A stretch of 64,000 bases of DNA. Origin: Pseudoalteromonas sp. P1-9. GTDB taxonomy: Bacteria; Pseudomonadota; Gammaproteobacteria; Enterobacterales; Alteromonadaceae. The notes below the pieces were generated by a model. It made no database searches and was not told the DNA's origin. It was given only the letters and a program-made list of their open reading frames with translations. Below, one piece after another: positions 11,372-21,005 of the stretch. Each line of letters opens with the position of its first letter. Positions within the stretch are counted from its first letter, which is position 1. Location: assembly GCF_001399975.1 (NCBI RefSeq), contig NZ_LKBD01000014.1, forward strand, positions 1-64,000, written 5' to 3'. Made by a program: the position numbers and the translations under genes.

Positions 11372-11668
11372 TAGACCAATACCCTCAAGCATTACTCAGC
11401 TAGGTGGTATAAAGAATTAGACCTTAGTAGCATCTTAATTCAAATATAGAGAGTACTTAATCAAGAACATCTTTTTAACAACTCCAATTATTACTGCTAT
11501 CTCAATTACTTTTATTATTCATAATATTAAATTTTTATTTTGCGATTTACCGCTATCTACGACTATATTTTTTAACGAATTATTCACAAATACAACTAGT
11601 TTCATGGGTTTTAATGGAATTAACACACTGTTTAAGCCCGTTTAGCTATACCTTAGTCGTATAGACCA
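11372..11668. promoter_or_regulatory. Five TA[GT]ACC[AT] heptamers in the acs-porin intergenic region
   Basis: The 408-bp gap 11327-11734 contains TAGACCA (11372-11378), TATACCA (minus, 11405-11411), TAGACCT (11418-11424), TATACCT (11647-11653) and TAGACCA (11662-11668). Three copies lie 46-98 bp upstream of acs and two lie about 67-88 bp upstream of the porin start. The two porin-side copies are 15 bp apart, start to start. A longer near-repeat, ACCTTAGTNGNAT, occurs at both 11421 and 11650. NarL-type regulators bind TACYYMT-like heptamers, so these may be sites for the neighbouring LuxR-type regulator. The middle of the gap (about 11450-11620) is AT-rich with no feature I can name. Confidence 0.45.
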
Positions 11669-11734
11669 ATAGGTAATTGAGCAAAATCTGAACATAGCCA
11701 ACAGTGAAGATGTTAACTTAATCGGGATACAGTT

Positions 11735-12892
11735 ATGAAAAACAATAAACTAACAACAATAGCGCTCAGCGTTTTAGCAGTATTGTTCGGTACTTCAGCC
11801 CATGCGGGTGTATTAGAGTCTACAGATGTAAAATATGGTGGTTATGTAAAGCTTGACGCAATGTGGAGTGATTGGTCCGCTGGTACAGTAGGTGGCACGA
11901 GCATTGGTCGTGATTTTTATGTGCCAAGCACCACTCCTGTGGGTGGCGACGCAGATACAGACCCTGTATTTGATATGCATGCACGTCAATCACGTTTTAA
12001 CTTGGCAACATCAACTAAATTAGACAACGGCGAATCAATTAACACCAAAATTGAGCTCGATTTTATTGCGTCGCCAGGTGGTAATGAGCGTGTATCAAAT
12101 TCTTATGCGCCGCGTATTCGTCAAGCATTTGTAACGTATAATGGCTTCTTGTTTGGTCAAGCGTGGTCAAACTTCCAAAACGTTAGCGCATTACCAGAAA
12201 CACTTGATTTCGTCGGCCCTGCTGAAGGTACTGTGTTCGTGCGCCAAGCGATGATTAAGTACACTTCAGGCGGCTTTTCTGTATCGGCAGAAAACCCTGA
12301 AAGCACTATTACCACAGCAGGTGGTATGCGCAACGAAACCGACGACTCTAGCCTACCAGATATCACAGCTCGCTATACCTTTAAAGGCGATTGGGGTCAC
12401 TTCACTGTTGCGGGTCTTGCAAGACAACTTACTTATAAAGCAGGCGGTGCAGATGCATCAACATCATCATTTGGTGTGAGCGCGTCAGGTCGCGTTAACT
12501 TTGGTAAGAATAATTTAAAATACATGGTCACAGCAGGTAGTGGTTTAGGGCGTTACGTTGGTTTAAATGTCGCACATGGTGCAGTGCTTGATGGCAATGA
12601 TTTAGATGCGATTGACTCAGTTTCGGGCTTTGTTGGTTATCAACACCACTGGAATGAAAAGTTACGTTCAACTTTCCTTGCGTCATATTTTAGTGCTGAT
12701 AATAACCAAAACTTGTTAAATATCACTGGCGACCCAACAAAAACATCAATGAGTTACAGTGCAAACTTGCTTTATTCTCCTGAGAAAAAACTTACTTTTG
12801 GTGTTGAATACAAAGTAGGTGAACGCGAAACCGAAAGTGGTGTTGATGGCGATATCAACCGCTTACAGCTTTCAGCTAAGTATGCTTTCTAA
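11735..12892 (+). CDS. DcaP-type outer-membrane porin
   Basis: Outer-membrane beta-barrel protein of 385 aa. A signal peptide ends at about residue 24 (GTSAHA-G). The strands alternate polar and hydrophobic residues and the protein ends in YAF, a C-terminal aromatic as expected for BAM substrates. The segment QAWSNFQNVSALPETLDFVGP and the YGGYVKLDAMWSDW start resemble the DcaP family of trimeric porins for dicarboxylates and similar small anions. Divergent position from acs and shared upstream heptamers suggest uptake of an acetate-linked carbon source; the substrate is inference. A terminator follows. Confidence 0.8.
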   Translation: MKNNKLTTIALSVLAVLFGTSAHAGVLESTDVKYGGYVKLDAMWSDWSAGTVGGTSIGRDFYVPSTTPVGGDADTDPVFDMHARQSRFNLATSTKLDNGESINTKIELDFIASPGGNERVSNSYAPRIRQAFVTYNGFLFGQAWSNFQNVSALPETLDFVGPAEGTVFVRQAMIKYTSGGFSVSAENPESTITTAGGMRNETDDSSLPDITARYTFKGDWGHFTVAGLARQLTYKAGGADASTSSFGVSASGRVNFGKNNLKYMVTAGSGLGRYVGLNVAHGAVLDGNDLDAIDSVSGFVGYQHHWNEKLRSTFLASYFSADNNQNLLNITGDPTKTSMSYSANLLYSPEKKLTFGVEYKVGERETESGVDGDINRLQLSAKYAF

Positions 12893-12943
12893 AGCCTACT
12901 TGCTAACTTTATAACTTAGATTGCTTCCTAAGTTGTTGTCAGT

Positions 12944-12969
12944 AATAAGCGACCAATTGGTCGCTTATT
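12944..12969 (+). terminator. Terminator of the porin gene
   Basis: A 26-nt perfect palindrome (AATAAGCGACC / GGTCGCTTATT, AATT loop) followed by TTTTTAG, 51 bp after the porin stop. Confidence 0.88.
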
Positions 12970-13082
12970 TTTTAGTTAATTAACAGTCACTTCCTGCCCG
13001 ATAAAAACGACACAGTATTTTTCAATACAGTTAACCAAGTGTTTGCTTCGCTAAAAAAATCACCTAATAAGTAAAATTAATA

Positions 13083-14471
13083 CTACCTTTGACCTTCACC
13101 AAAAAAGTAAATTAGCGAAAAATTATATGCAGTGTCGTTGTTACTGTATTTACTATTGAAGAAACGTTTAGCGTCTAACTGAAGAGCAAAATTGTTGTTA
13201 ATTTGGTAATGCATACCTAGTCCTGCATTTAACGCAAATGTACTGTCACCATCATCTTCATTATTTTTTGCATACAACATTTCACCAGCGCCTGCGCTAA
13301 CAAACGGGCGAAAGCTACTATCGCTGTTAAAGTAATAGTTTGCACCCACATTAAATTGTTCAAATGTTTGGTCACCTGAACCAATTTCTCGCGGTAGTTG
13401 ACCTTTTAAATAATCAAGTTTCATAGAGAATCGCGGTGAAAAATACAGACCTAAATTCCAGCCATTGGCAACATCTTGCTCTAAACCCCAATGCTCACCT
13501 GGATTTAAGCTGCCGTAATTTAGACCAAGGCCTATTACGCCGATATCAACAGGGTCTTTTTTACTAATATAATTTTTTTGATAAGTAGGTGCTTGCTGTG
13601 CTTTACCTGAACCAAGTTGATAGTGCACATTAAGTTGTACTTGGTCTTCATACTCACCCGTTGGTAGTTGCATCTTCGCAAAGTTAATGCCACCGGTACC
13701 CGCTTTAACCACTTCCATATCAAACAGGTTGTTAATGCCCTTACCCGCAGCATCAATTGGATCAAGTAAAAATAGCGACACATCACCTAAGGTTTTTGAG
13801 CCCCACACTTCTCCGCCGGTGCTACGAATTTCCATTTCTGTTTGGTATGCCCATTCGCCGTAAGCCCAACCTAATACCGGTGTAATCACTAAATCTTGCA
13901 TTGACGGTATTTCAGCAAACCCTTCAATACCGTATTCCCAATAAAATGTGCTCATAGTGAATGCGTATAAAAACGAATCCCACTGGCGATAGCCTGACTT
14001 ACGTGCAACTTGGTAATAAACACCACCAAAATACGGGTGCCCAATCCAGTTGAGCCACCAAACGTCGCGGTCCCATGTCGGACCTTCTTTTACATTGTCA
14101 GTCCACTTAGAAAATACGCCGTTTTCCTTATCCCATTTCGAGATATCTTCTGGCAACATTAAAATCAAACCAGCAACACCAAAACCATATGCCATTACCG
14201 ATTGGGTTTGCGACCATAAACGTTCGCGATCTTGACCGTGATTATCTGAGAATAAGTTTATTTGATAAGGTGACTGATAAAAGTCATCGGGAATATCTTT
14301 TAGATTCCAATCGCTATTACTCGGTAAATTATAGGTTTTAACTTCAACCGAGGTAATGTCATCTTTAAGCTGGGTATTTAACTGTTTTTGCTCTTCCTGA
14401 TTAGCAAAAAGAGGTTGAGTCATCACTGATGAAAACAGTGCTAACTTAATCATACGATTGAGCATTTTCAT
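13083..14471 (-). CDS. DUF3943 outer-membrane-associated protein
   Basis: An exported protein of about 462 aa; function unknown. A signal sequence (MKMLNRMIKLALFSSVMTQPLFA) precedes a mature part with the DUF3943 signature WLNWIGHPYFGGVYYQVARK and YWEYGIEGFAEIPS, then a C-terminal half of amphipathic beta strands ending in an aromatic-rich segment (YNFSLIYFFGEGQR), which suggests an outer-membrane barrel. The open frame extends to a TTG at 14507, but ATG at 14471 gives a clean signal peptide and is preferred; ATG 14465 is also possible. The gene lies downstream of recA, past the recA terminator. Confidence 0.75.
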   Translation of the reverse strand: MKMLNRMIKLALFSSVMTQPLFANQEEQKQLNTQLKDDITSVEVKTYNLPSNSDWNLKDIPDDFYQSPYQINLFSDNHGQDRERLWSQTQSVMAYGFGVAGLILMLPEDISKWDKENGVFSKWTDNVKEGPTWDRDVWWLNWIGHPYFGGVYYQVARKSGYRQWDSFLYAFTMSTFYWEYGIEGFAEIPSMQDLVITPVLGWAYGEWAYQTEMEIRSTGGEVWGSKTLGDVSLFLLDPIDAAGKGINNLFDMEVVKAGTGGINFAKMQLPTGEYEDQVQLNVHYQLGSGKAQQAPTYQKNYISKKDPVDIGVIGLGLNYGSLNPGEHWGLEQDVANGWNLGLYFSPRFSMKLDYLKGQLPREIGSGDQTFEQFNVGANYYFNSDSSFRPFVSAGAGEMLYAKNNEDDGDSTFALNAGLGMHYQINNNFALQLDAKRFFNSKYSNNDTAYNFSLIYFFGEGQR

Positions 14472-14579
14472 AGACTGTGTGTGCGTCCGTTCTTGGGTAA
14501 GCTGCAAAAAGGCGGCTATTTTAGCTGCTTTTGTAATTTAAGACACTTAATGTTAGCAAAAAATTGTAAACATCAATGC

Positions 14580-14605
14580 AAAAAGGCCACATTAGTGGCC
14601 TTTTT
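14580..14605 (-). terminator. Rho-independent terminator of recA
   Basis: An 11-bp stem AAAAAGGCCAC / GTGGCCTTTTT with an ATTA loop; on the minus strand the stem ends in a T5 run. It lies 17 bp past the recA stop. Confidence 0.9.
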
Positions 14606-14621
14606 CGTCGTTTAGCTTACT

Positions 14622-15671
14622 TTATAGTTCAGCGTCATCCGCAGCTAAACTTTGCGTTTCACCTTCTTCAGGTTTAATTGTCGCTTGTAGCAATAACATT
14701 TCACGTAGTTTCTGCTCAATTTCATTGGCAATTTCCACATTCTCTTTTAAGAACTTAATAGAGTTTGCTTTACCTTGACCAATTTTGCTGCCTTTGTAGC
14801 TAAACCATGCACCCGCTTTATCAACTAGATTATGCTTAACACCTAAGTCAATTAGCTCGCCCTCTTTCGAGATACCTTGGCCATACATGATAATGAATTC
14901 AGCTTGTTTAAACGGCGGCGCAACCTTGTTCTTAACAATCTTAACGCGTGTTTCATTACCAACTATTTCATCGCCTTCTTTCACCGAACCGGTACGACGA
15001 ATATCAATACGTACTGATGAATAGAATTTAAGTGCGTTACCACCTGTTGTAGTTTCTGGGTTACCAAACATAACACCAATTTTCATACGGATTTGGTTGA
15101 TGAAAATACACAGTGTATTTGAGCGTTTGATATTCGCAGTTAATTTACGTAATGCTTGCGACATTAGACGAGCTTGAAGACCAACGTGAGTATCACCCAT
15201 ATCACCTTCAATTTCCGCCTTCGGTGTTAGTGCAGCTACAGAGTCAACAATCACTACATCAACAGCACCTGAGCGTACTAGCATATCGCAGATTTCTAAC
15301 GCTTGCTCACCAGTATCTGGCTGAGAAACTAATAACTCGTCAACATTTACACCTAGCTTTTCAGCATAAACTGGGTCTAGTGCGTGTTCAGCATCAACGA
15401 AAGCACATGTTTTGCCTTCTTTTTGCGCTGCCGCAATTACCTGTAGTGTTAATGTTGTTTTACCTGAAGATTCTGGACCATAAATCTCAACGATACGACC
15501 TGTTGGTAAACCACCTATACCAAGTGCAATATCAATACCCAGTGAACCTGTTGAAATAGCTTCAACATCTAGCGCTTGGCTATCGCCTAATTTCATAATT
15601 GAGCCTTTACCAAATTGGCGTTCAATTTGTGATAGCGCAGCTGTTAGGGCTTTTTGTTTATTATCGTCCAT
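14622..15671 (-). CDS. recA: Recombinase RecA
   Basis: RecA forms filaments on single-stranded DNA, drives strand exchange and triggers LexA cleavage. With the start at ATG 15671 the protein is 349 aa, beginning [24 protein letters not shown] as in other RecA proteins; GGAGA lies just upstream. A longer open frame to 15701 is not used. Walker [10 protein letters not shown] is at 65-73, and [21 protein letters not shown] and the L2 loop region [17 protein letters not shown] are intact. A LexA box lies 35-54 bp upstream. No recX follows; the next gene is the DUF3943 gene behind a terminator. Confidence 0.98.
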   Translation of the reverse strand: MDDNKQKALTAALSQIERQFGKGSIMKLGDSQALDVEAISTGSLGIDIALGIGGLPTGRIVEIYGPESSGKTTLTLQVIAAAQKEGKTCAFVDAEHALDPVYAEKLGVNVDELLVSQPDTGEQALEICDMLVRSGAVDVVIVDSVAALTPKAEIEGDMGDTHVGLQARLMSQALRKLTANIKRSNTLCIFINQIRMKIGVMFGNPETTTGGNALKFYSSVRIDIRRTGSVKEGDEIVGNETRVKIVKNKVAPPFKQAEFIIMYGQGISKEGELIDLGVKHNLVDKAGAWFSYKGSKIGQGKANSIKFLKENVEIANEIEQKLREMLLLQATIKPEEGETQSLAADDAEL

Positions 15672-15705
15672 TTGACTCTCCGAATCTGTGTTATGCAGCA
15701 AAGTA

Positions 15706-15725
15706 TACTGTATAGATTAACAGTA
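15706..15725. promoter_or_regulatory. LexA (SOS) box of recA
   Basis: TACTGTATAGATTAACAGTA keeps both conserved TACTG / CAGTA arms with the required 10-bp AT-rich spacer. It lies 35 bp upstream of the recA start and between recA and the end of pncC, so SOS control is expected for recA. Confidence 0.93.
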
Positions 15726-15739
15726 TCAAGTGTTTTTTA

Positions 15740-16228
15740 TTAATTAATTAGCTCAATTGCTTTTTTCAATGAATATTCAATCACTTGCAATCTAACCTCG
15801 CTACGATTGCCTGCGAACAAACAGTGTCCAACTGATAGTTTATCCAGTACTTTTACCGCAATCCATACAGTACCAACTGGTTTATCTTTTGTACCACCTC
15901 CTGGGCCTGCGATGCCAGAAACAGCAATAGCAACGTCAGCGTTAGTTGCATTTATTGCCCCATCTGCCATCTGCTCGATAGTTTCTTTACTTACTGCACC
16001 AAATTGTTCAAGTATTTCTTGCTTAACCCCAAGTAACTCGTGCTTAGCATCATTACTGTAAGTGACAAAACAACGATCAATATAAGCTGAACTTCCCGCA
16101 GTATCGGTTAACGCATAACTAATGCCACCACCAGTACACGATTCAGCAGTAGTGATCCAAAGCTTTTTATTCGTTAAACTAGCACCTAACTTTGCCGCTA
16201 GCTCAGAAATATGAGCGGGTAATATCAT
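15740..16228 (-). CDS. pncC: Nicotinamide-nucleotide amidohydrolase PncC (CinA C-terminal type)
   Basis: PncC deamidates NMN to NaMN in pyridine nucleotide recycling. The CinA C-terminal domain motifs are present: TAESCTGGGISYALTDTAGSS with the catalytic Ser/Tyr region, and VSGIAGPGGGTKDKPVGTVW. ATG 16228 has a well-placed AAAGGT upstream and gives 162 aa, the usual stand-alone size; the longer frame begins at a TTG (16261). It lies 69 bp upstream of recA, the same pair as in E. coli, and is divergent from mutS with only 35 bp between start codons. Confidence 0.93.
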   Translation of the reverse strand: MILPAHISELAAKLGASLTNKKLWITTAESCTGGGISYALTDTAGSSAYIDRCFVTYSNDAKHELLGVKQEILEQFGAVSKETIEQMADGAINATNADVAIAVSGIAGPGGGTKDKPVGTVWIAVKVLDKLSVGHCLFAGNRSEVRLQVIEYSLKKAIELIN

Positions 16229-16263
16229 TTTTACACCTTTTACATAACAACTATTAGTCAATT

Positions 16264-18864
16264 ATGCCGTTAGATTTATATTCAGACCATACTATCAGCC
16301 AACAAACGCCAATGATGCAGCAATACTTAAAAATTAAGGCTGAACATCGGGATATATTAGTCTTCTATCGCATGGGTGACTTTTACGAACTGTTTTTTGA
16401 TGATGCCAAACGTGCCGCAGAATTACTCGATATTTCGCAAACTCATCGCGGCAAAGCCGGAGGCGACCCTATTCCAATGGCGGGGGTGCCTTATCATGCA
16501 GTTGAAAACTACCTAGCGCGCCTAGTGCAAATGGGCGAATCTGTTGCCATATGTGAGCAAGTTGGCGATCCTGCCACCAGCAAAGGACCAGTAGAGCGCA
16601 AAGTAGTACGCATTATTACGCCGGGTACCATTTCTGATGAAGCCTTATTAAAAGAGCGCCAAGACAACTTGTTATGCGCGGTATCGCATAGCGATAAAGG
16701 TGCATACGGCATTGCTTATTTGGATATCAACTCAGGTCGTTTTCGCATTTTACAAGTCGATACCGACGAAGCGCTAAATTCATGCTTGCAACGCATTTCA
16801 CCCGCTGAACTACTCTACCCTGAAACCTTTGAAAATTTAGCGCTGATAGAACAGTGTAATGGCCTGCGCCGCCGCCCTATTTGGGAGTTCGATTTAGACA
16901 GCGCCAAAACAGCGCTTAACAAGCAGTTTGGTACCAAAGATCTTGTTGGTTTCGGCGTTGAAAACGCACATTTAGCATTACAAGCCGCAGGCTGTTTAAT
17001 GCAATATGTAAAAGACACTCAGCGCACTGCATTGCCACACCTTAATGCAATTGGTCTGGAGCAAAATGAGCAAAATGTCATTCTGGATGCTGCAACCCGT
17101 AAAAACTTAGAGCTGACCGTCAATTTATCGGGCGGGTTTGATAATACCTTGGCACAAGTACTTGATAAAACAGCAACGCCTATGGGCTCTCGTTTACTTA
17201 AACGTCGCCTGCATAGCCCTATTCGCGACCAGCAAGAGCTTAACAACCGCCTTGATGCACTCGGTGAAATCCACGACTTAGCAATTAGTTTTGAACTACA
17301 CGATACGCTTAAACAAGTCGGTGACTTAGAGCGTATTATTGCGCGCTTGGCATTACGTTCAGCAAGACCACGTGATTTATCACGTTTACGTTTAGCGCTA
17401 CAAACACTGCACCCTATTCACGACCTATTAAATGATGCGAATAGCACGCGCTTAAAACAAATCAAGCACGCCACACCGATTTTAACTGAACTTCAAGACC
17501 TACTTGAACACGCTATTATCGACAATCCTCCAGTACTAATTCGCGATGGTGGTGTTATTGCCCCTGGTTATAACGCAGAACTCGACCAGTGGCGTAACCT
17601 TAGCAAAGGTGCAACCGATATTCTTGAGCAAATGGAAATTCGCGAACGCGAACGCACTGGCATTGCCACACTAAAAATTAGCTACAACAAGGTGCATGGC
17701 TATTACATAGAAGTCAGTAAGGCCAACGCTAACCTTGTACCGGCAGATTACGTGCGCCGTCAAACACTAAAAAATAACGAACGCTATATTATTCCTGAAC
17801 TAAAAGAGCACGAAGACAAAGTTCTTAACAGCCAGTCAAATGCATTGGCACTTGAAAAGCGTCTGTATGAAGAATTGTTCGACATTATTTCACCACAAAT
17901 TGACGTACTGCAAAAAATGGCTGCGGCGCTCAGTGAATTGGATGTTATTAATAACCTTGCAGAACGTGCTGAGTCTCTCGATTATGTTAGGCCCAACCTT
18001 AGTGAAGACAACTGCATCGATATTAAAGGCGGCCGTCACCCTGTGGTTGAGTTTGTTATGCAACAACCATTTATTGCCAACCCAACTTACCTTGATGATA
18101 AGCGCAAAATGTTAATTATTACCGGGCCAAATATGGGTGGTAAATCAACCTATATGCGTCAAACTGCGTTAATCGTATTAATGGCACATATTGGTTGTTA
18201 TATTCCAGCAGAGTCTGCCATCATAGGTATTACCGACCGTATTTTTACACGTATTGGCGCTAGCGATGACCTCGCATCAGGTCGCTCAACTTTCATGGTA
18301 GAAATGACGGAAACCGCCAACATTCTTAATAATGCTACCGAAAACTCACTGGTATTAATGGATGAAATTGGCCGCGGTACCAGTACTTACGATGGTCTAT
18401 CACTGGCATGGGCAACAGCCGAGTATTTAGCGAAGAATATCGCTGCGAAAACACTGTTTGCAACGCACTATTTTGAATTGACCGAACTTGTTGACCAGCT
18501 GGAAATTTTAGCCAACGTGCATCTAGATGCAATTGAATACCAAGATACCATAGCGTTTAAACACACAGTGCTTGATGGCGCAGCAAGTAAAAGCTTTGGT
18601 TTACAAGTAGCGGGCCTTGCAGGTGTGCCAAAGGCGGTTATTAACCGTGCCAAACAAAAGCTTTCATTGTTGGAGCAGCATCAAAGTGTCAGTGAAATGC
18701 CGCTTAACAATGAGGCAAATACGCAAATATCACAGCAGGCCAGTTTATTTGATACGCCTAATCCTGTGATTGAAACCTTAGACACTGTTGACCCGAACGA
18801 TTTAACCCCGCGTCAAGCACTTGATTTAGTGTTTAAACTGAAACAACTGGCAAAAAGTAGCTAA
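16264..18864 (+). CDS. mutS: DNA mismatch repair protein MutS
   Basis: MutS recognises mismatches and small loops and recruits MutL. The mismatch-reading F-x-E is F40-Y-E42 ([11 protein letters not shown]). The ABC-type ATPase has Walker [10 protein letters not shown] at about 621-629 and Walker [17 protein letters not shown]. The 866-aa length is normal, including the C-terminal tetramerisation tail ([18 protein letters not shown]). No good Shine-Dalgarno precedes ATG 16264. The promoter must overlap the 5' part of the divergent pncC gene. Confidence 0.98.
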   Translation: MPLDLYSDHTISQQTPMMQQYLKIKAEHRDILVFYRMGDFYELFFDDAKRAAELLDISQTHRGKAGGDPIPMAGVPYHAVENYLARLVQMGESVAICEQVGDPATSKGPVERKVVRIITPGTISDEALLKERQDNLLCAVSHSDKGAYGIAYLDINSGRFRILQVDTDEALNSCLQRISPAELLYPETFENLALIEQCNGLRRRPIWEFDLDSAKTALNKQFGTKDLVGFGVENAHLALQAAGCLMQYVKDTQRTALPHLNAIGLEQNEQNVILDAATRKNLELTVNLSGGFDNTLAQVLDKTATPMGSRLLKRRLHSPIRDQQELNNRLDALGEIHDLAISFELHDTLKQVGDLERIIARLALRSARPRDLSRLRLALQTLHPIHDLLNDANSTRLKQIKHATPILTELQDLLEHAIIDNPPVLIRDGGVIAPGYNAELDQWRNLSKGATDILEQMEIRERERTGIATLKISYNKVHGYYIEVSKANANLVPADYVRRQTLKNNERYIIPELKEHEDKVLNSQSNALALEKRLYEELFDIISPQIDVLQKMAAALSELDVINNLAERAESLDYVRPNLSEDNCIDIKGGRHPVVEFVMQQPFIANPTYLDDKRKMLIITGPNMGGKSTYMRQTALIVLMAHIGCYIPAESAIIGITDRIFTRIGASDDLASGRSTFMVEMTETANILNNATENSLVLMDEIGRGTSTYDGLSLAWATAEYLAKNIAAKTLFATHYFELTELVDQLEILANVHLDAIEYQDTIAFKHTVLDGAASKSFGLQVAGLAGVPKAVINRAKQKLSLLEQHQSVSEMPLNNEANTQISQQASLFDTPNPVIETLDTVDPNDLTPRQALDLVFKLKQLAKSS

Positions 18865-18921
18865 CTCGCGTTTAAGCTAGCTAGTTTCTAGCTAACCAAA
18901 ACTCGGATTAGTTACTTTAAT

Positions 18922-19755
18922 TTAGAGCAGAGCTTGTCCTTTTTCTGACAAGCTCACTTTAACCCCGTGATAGAACTCTATTTCTTGGTGTAATAAACTG
19001 TCTTGCGTCGATATATTGAGGTACTCTCGCATTTCTTCAATCTGACACCAAAAACTTAAATCCCCCATAAACGGGACTTCTTCCAAATCTTGATTTGCAC
19101 CAAACAACTGCGCTAACGACAAAGTTTGTCCGTTTAAACAATCCAAAACCTGCCACTGTGTGCGGTTTAAACCGCTATCATCAGGTTGCTCTTGTAAGAA
19201 CCGTTGAACCGAAGTTTTAAGATTGGGCCAGTGTTTAAAATCGAGCGTTAAACAGCCTTCTAATGCAGCTAAATCGGTTGTCAGTGCTTGCCACACCCTA
19301 GTTGCTAATTCAAAAAATGGCTCACTTGGACTAAAGCGGGTTTTATAATACTGTGCAACTTGGGCTGCCTCTAATTCACGCGGAGGTAAATGATCAGATA
19401 ATAAAACCACGAACAGATTACGTGTGGTGTTAAATTTCGCCCGATACCAAGCAATAAACTGTAAGCCAATCAAACTATCAAACAGCTCTGGCGTTAACCA
19501 CAAGGTGACTTCATCGCTGTCTTCTATGACATTTAATTTATCGTTACGCGCGTCAAACTTAGCCTGCACGTCTTTGAGCGGTAAACAAAAATAATCCGCT
19601 AAAAATGCAGCGCGATAATCGCTCATCACTGGCAGTGAAACTTCAGCGCTAATAGGACCATGATGCAGCACATCTTGCCACGCAATAAATTGCCCTTGAA
19701 TGCCAATGCGCTTTAAAAAAAGGTTTGCGCTGTCACCATTAGTAATATGATACAT
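18922..19755 (-). CDS. DUF1835 domain protein
   Basis: A 277-aa soluble protein starting MYHITNGDSANLFLKRIGIQG, the start typical of DUF1835, with W-rich motifs IAWQDVLHHGPI and LWLTPELFDSLIGLQFIAWY. No catalytic motif or membrane segment is evident. Biological role is unknown. It converges with mutS (57 bp apart) and is preceded by the SIMPL-domain and cupin genes on the same strand, with a 32-bp gap that allows co-transcription. Confidence 0.75.
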   Translation of the reverse strand: MYHITNGDSANLFLKRIGIQGQFIAWQDVLHHGPISAEVSLPVMSDYRAAFLADYFCLPLKDVQAKFDARNDKLNVIEDSDEVTLWLTPELFDSLIGLQFIAWYRAKFNTTRNLFVVLLSDHLPPRELEAAQVAQYYKTRFSPSEPFFELATRVWQALTTDLAALEGCLTLDFKHWPNLKTSVQRFLQEQPDDSGLNRTQWQVLDCLNGQTLSLAQLFGANQDLEEVPFMGDLSFWCQIEEMREYLNISTQDSLLHQEIEFYHGVKVSLSEKGQALL

Positions 19756-19787
19756 AAACTAACCTCATCGACTGATAGTTGTTTGTT

Positions 19788-20495
19788 CTAATCCACTAAA
19801 TAATATTCAACACTCGAAACCACGCGCACACGTTTAATATGTGGCGAGTTAGAATCTCGGTCTGAAATACTAAACTGCCCTTGGCGTGCAGATTTAATTT
19901 TACCTAAGGTGGATTTTGAATCGGTGGCAAATTTTTCAGCAACTTCGCGTGCTTTTTCTGTTGCTTGTTGGATCATCTCCGGCTTGATGTCATTTAAGCC
20001 AGTAAAAATGTACTGTACTTTAGCGTCGTAGCGATCGCTTGAGATGGCAATGCCTTGTTTTGCAAGTTGCGTTACTTTAGTTAATGCGTGGCGCACTTTT
20101 TCTGGCTCGTGGCTATAAACCGTAATGCTCGACATCACAAAATAACGCATTTGGCCTTTTTCTAATTGCGCGTAAGGCTGCGCTAGCTTGTCTGCAACAT
20201 TAGGCGGCGATACTGAAACTACTTCGTCGCTAAAACCATGTAACGCTAAAAACGCACGTACCGCTTGATTTTTAGCCTCTAGTTCATCAATCAACTTTGT
20301 TAAGTCGTTACCCGCAAGTGAATAATTAATCGGCCAAATAACGGTGTTTGCCATCACTTCTTTTTCTGCCAATCCTTTTACCGCCACACTGCGGTCGAGG
20401 GTTTTAAACTCTACAATGCCTTGTTTTAACAACAAGCTGGCAATAATAATAGCCAGTGCAAAGATTATCGTACTGGTTAACGATTGTTTATTCAT
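19788..20495 (-). CDS. SIMPL-domain (DUF541) membrane-anchored protein
   Basis: A 235-aa protein with one N-terminal hydrophobic helix (about 8-26, IIFALAIIIASLLLKQGIV) and a periplasmic SIMPL/DUF541 domain. Features seen are AVKGLAEKEVMANTVIWPINYS and the repeated helix-strand pattern with QATEKAREVAEKFATDS. SIMPL proteins are periplasmic or surface proteins of mostly unknown function, some tied to oxidative stress. The start overlaps the upstream cupin gene by 8 bp, so the two are translationally linked. Confidence 0.8.
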   Translation of the reverse strand: MNKQSLTSTIIFALAIIIASLLLKQGIVEFKTLDRSVAVKGLAEKEVMANTVIWPINYSLAGNDLTKLIDELEAKNQAVRAFLALHGFSDEVVSVSPPNVADKLAQPYAQLEKGQMRYFVMSSITVYSHEPEKVRHALTKVTQLAKQGIAISSDRYDAKVQYIFTGLNDIKPEMIQQATEKAREVAEKFATDSKSTLGKIKSARQGQFSISDRDSNSPHIKRVRVVSSVEYYLVD

Positions 20496-20871
20496 GGTTA
20501 TCTACCCTATGTTTATCCTTGCCAAAGTATTCAGGCGTTTGCGTTGACAGTACTTTAAGCGGCTGCGATGACGTTACCTTAACACCATGGGGTGTATTTT
20601 CATCAATCTTTACAAAATCGCCTTTTTTAATTGTGAAGGTTTTATCACCGAGCTGCATTTGCCCTTCACCATCGACAATATAAACCATCTCACTGTGCTC
20701 TTTATGAATATGCAGTGGTACTGACTTTTTAACATAGATCAGAAATTGGCTTGCATCTTGGTTGCTAGTTAGCGGCACAACTTTTATGTTGTCCAAATCA
20801 CTTGGTGCAACCATTTGCTCAAGATTGATAGGTGCTGCGCTAATAGCAGCGCTCAGCAGCAGTAGAGTCAT
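20488..20871 (-). CDS. Exported cupin-domain protein
   Basis: A small cupin of about 127 aa. The signal peptide is MTLLLLSAAISAA when ATG 20871 is taken as the start; the longer frame begins at a TTG (20908-20910). Cupin motif 1 is seen in PLHIHKEHSEMVYIVDGEGQMQLGD (His, His and Glu as metal ligands) and motif 2 in KIDENTPHGVKV (His). This suggests a metal-binding periplasmic cupin. Substrate unknown. It overlaps the SIMPL-domain gene. Confidence 0.78.
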   Translation of the reverse strand: MTLLLLSAAISAAPINLEQMVAPSDLDNIKVVPLTSNQDASQFLIYVKKSVPLHIHKEHSEMVYIVDGEGQMQLGDKTFTIKKGDFVKIDENTPHGVKVTSSQPLKVLSTQTPEYFGKDKHRVDNHE

Positions 20872-21005
20872 ATTTATTAGTCCATATTTATGCCCTGTTG
20901 AGCATAACAAGACCCTGTTTTATATCAAGTATCTAACAACATTATTGCTTTATACTTGTAAACGAATTTTATAAGATAGCAACAACTCAACTGTGGTGAA
21001 ACGCG

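Noticed and set aside
13535-13786. 83-residue open frame inside the DUF3943 gene
   Set aside because: It is fully contained in the larger gene on the same strand in another frame, with unusual composition and no ribosome site.
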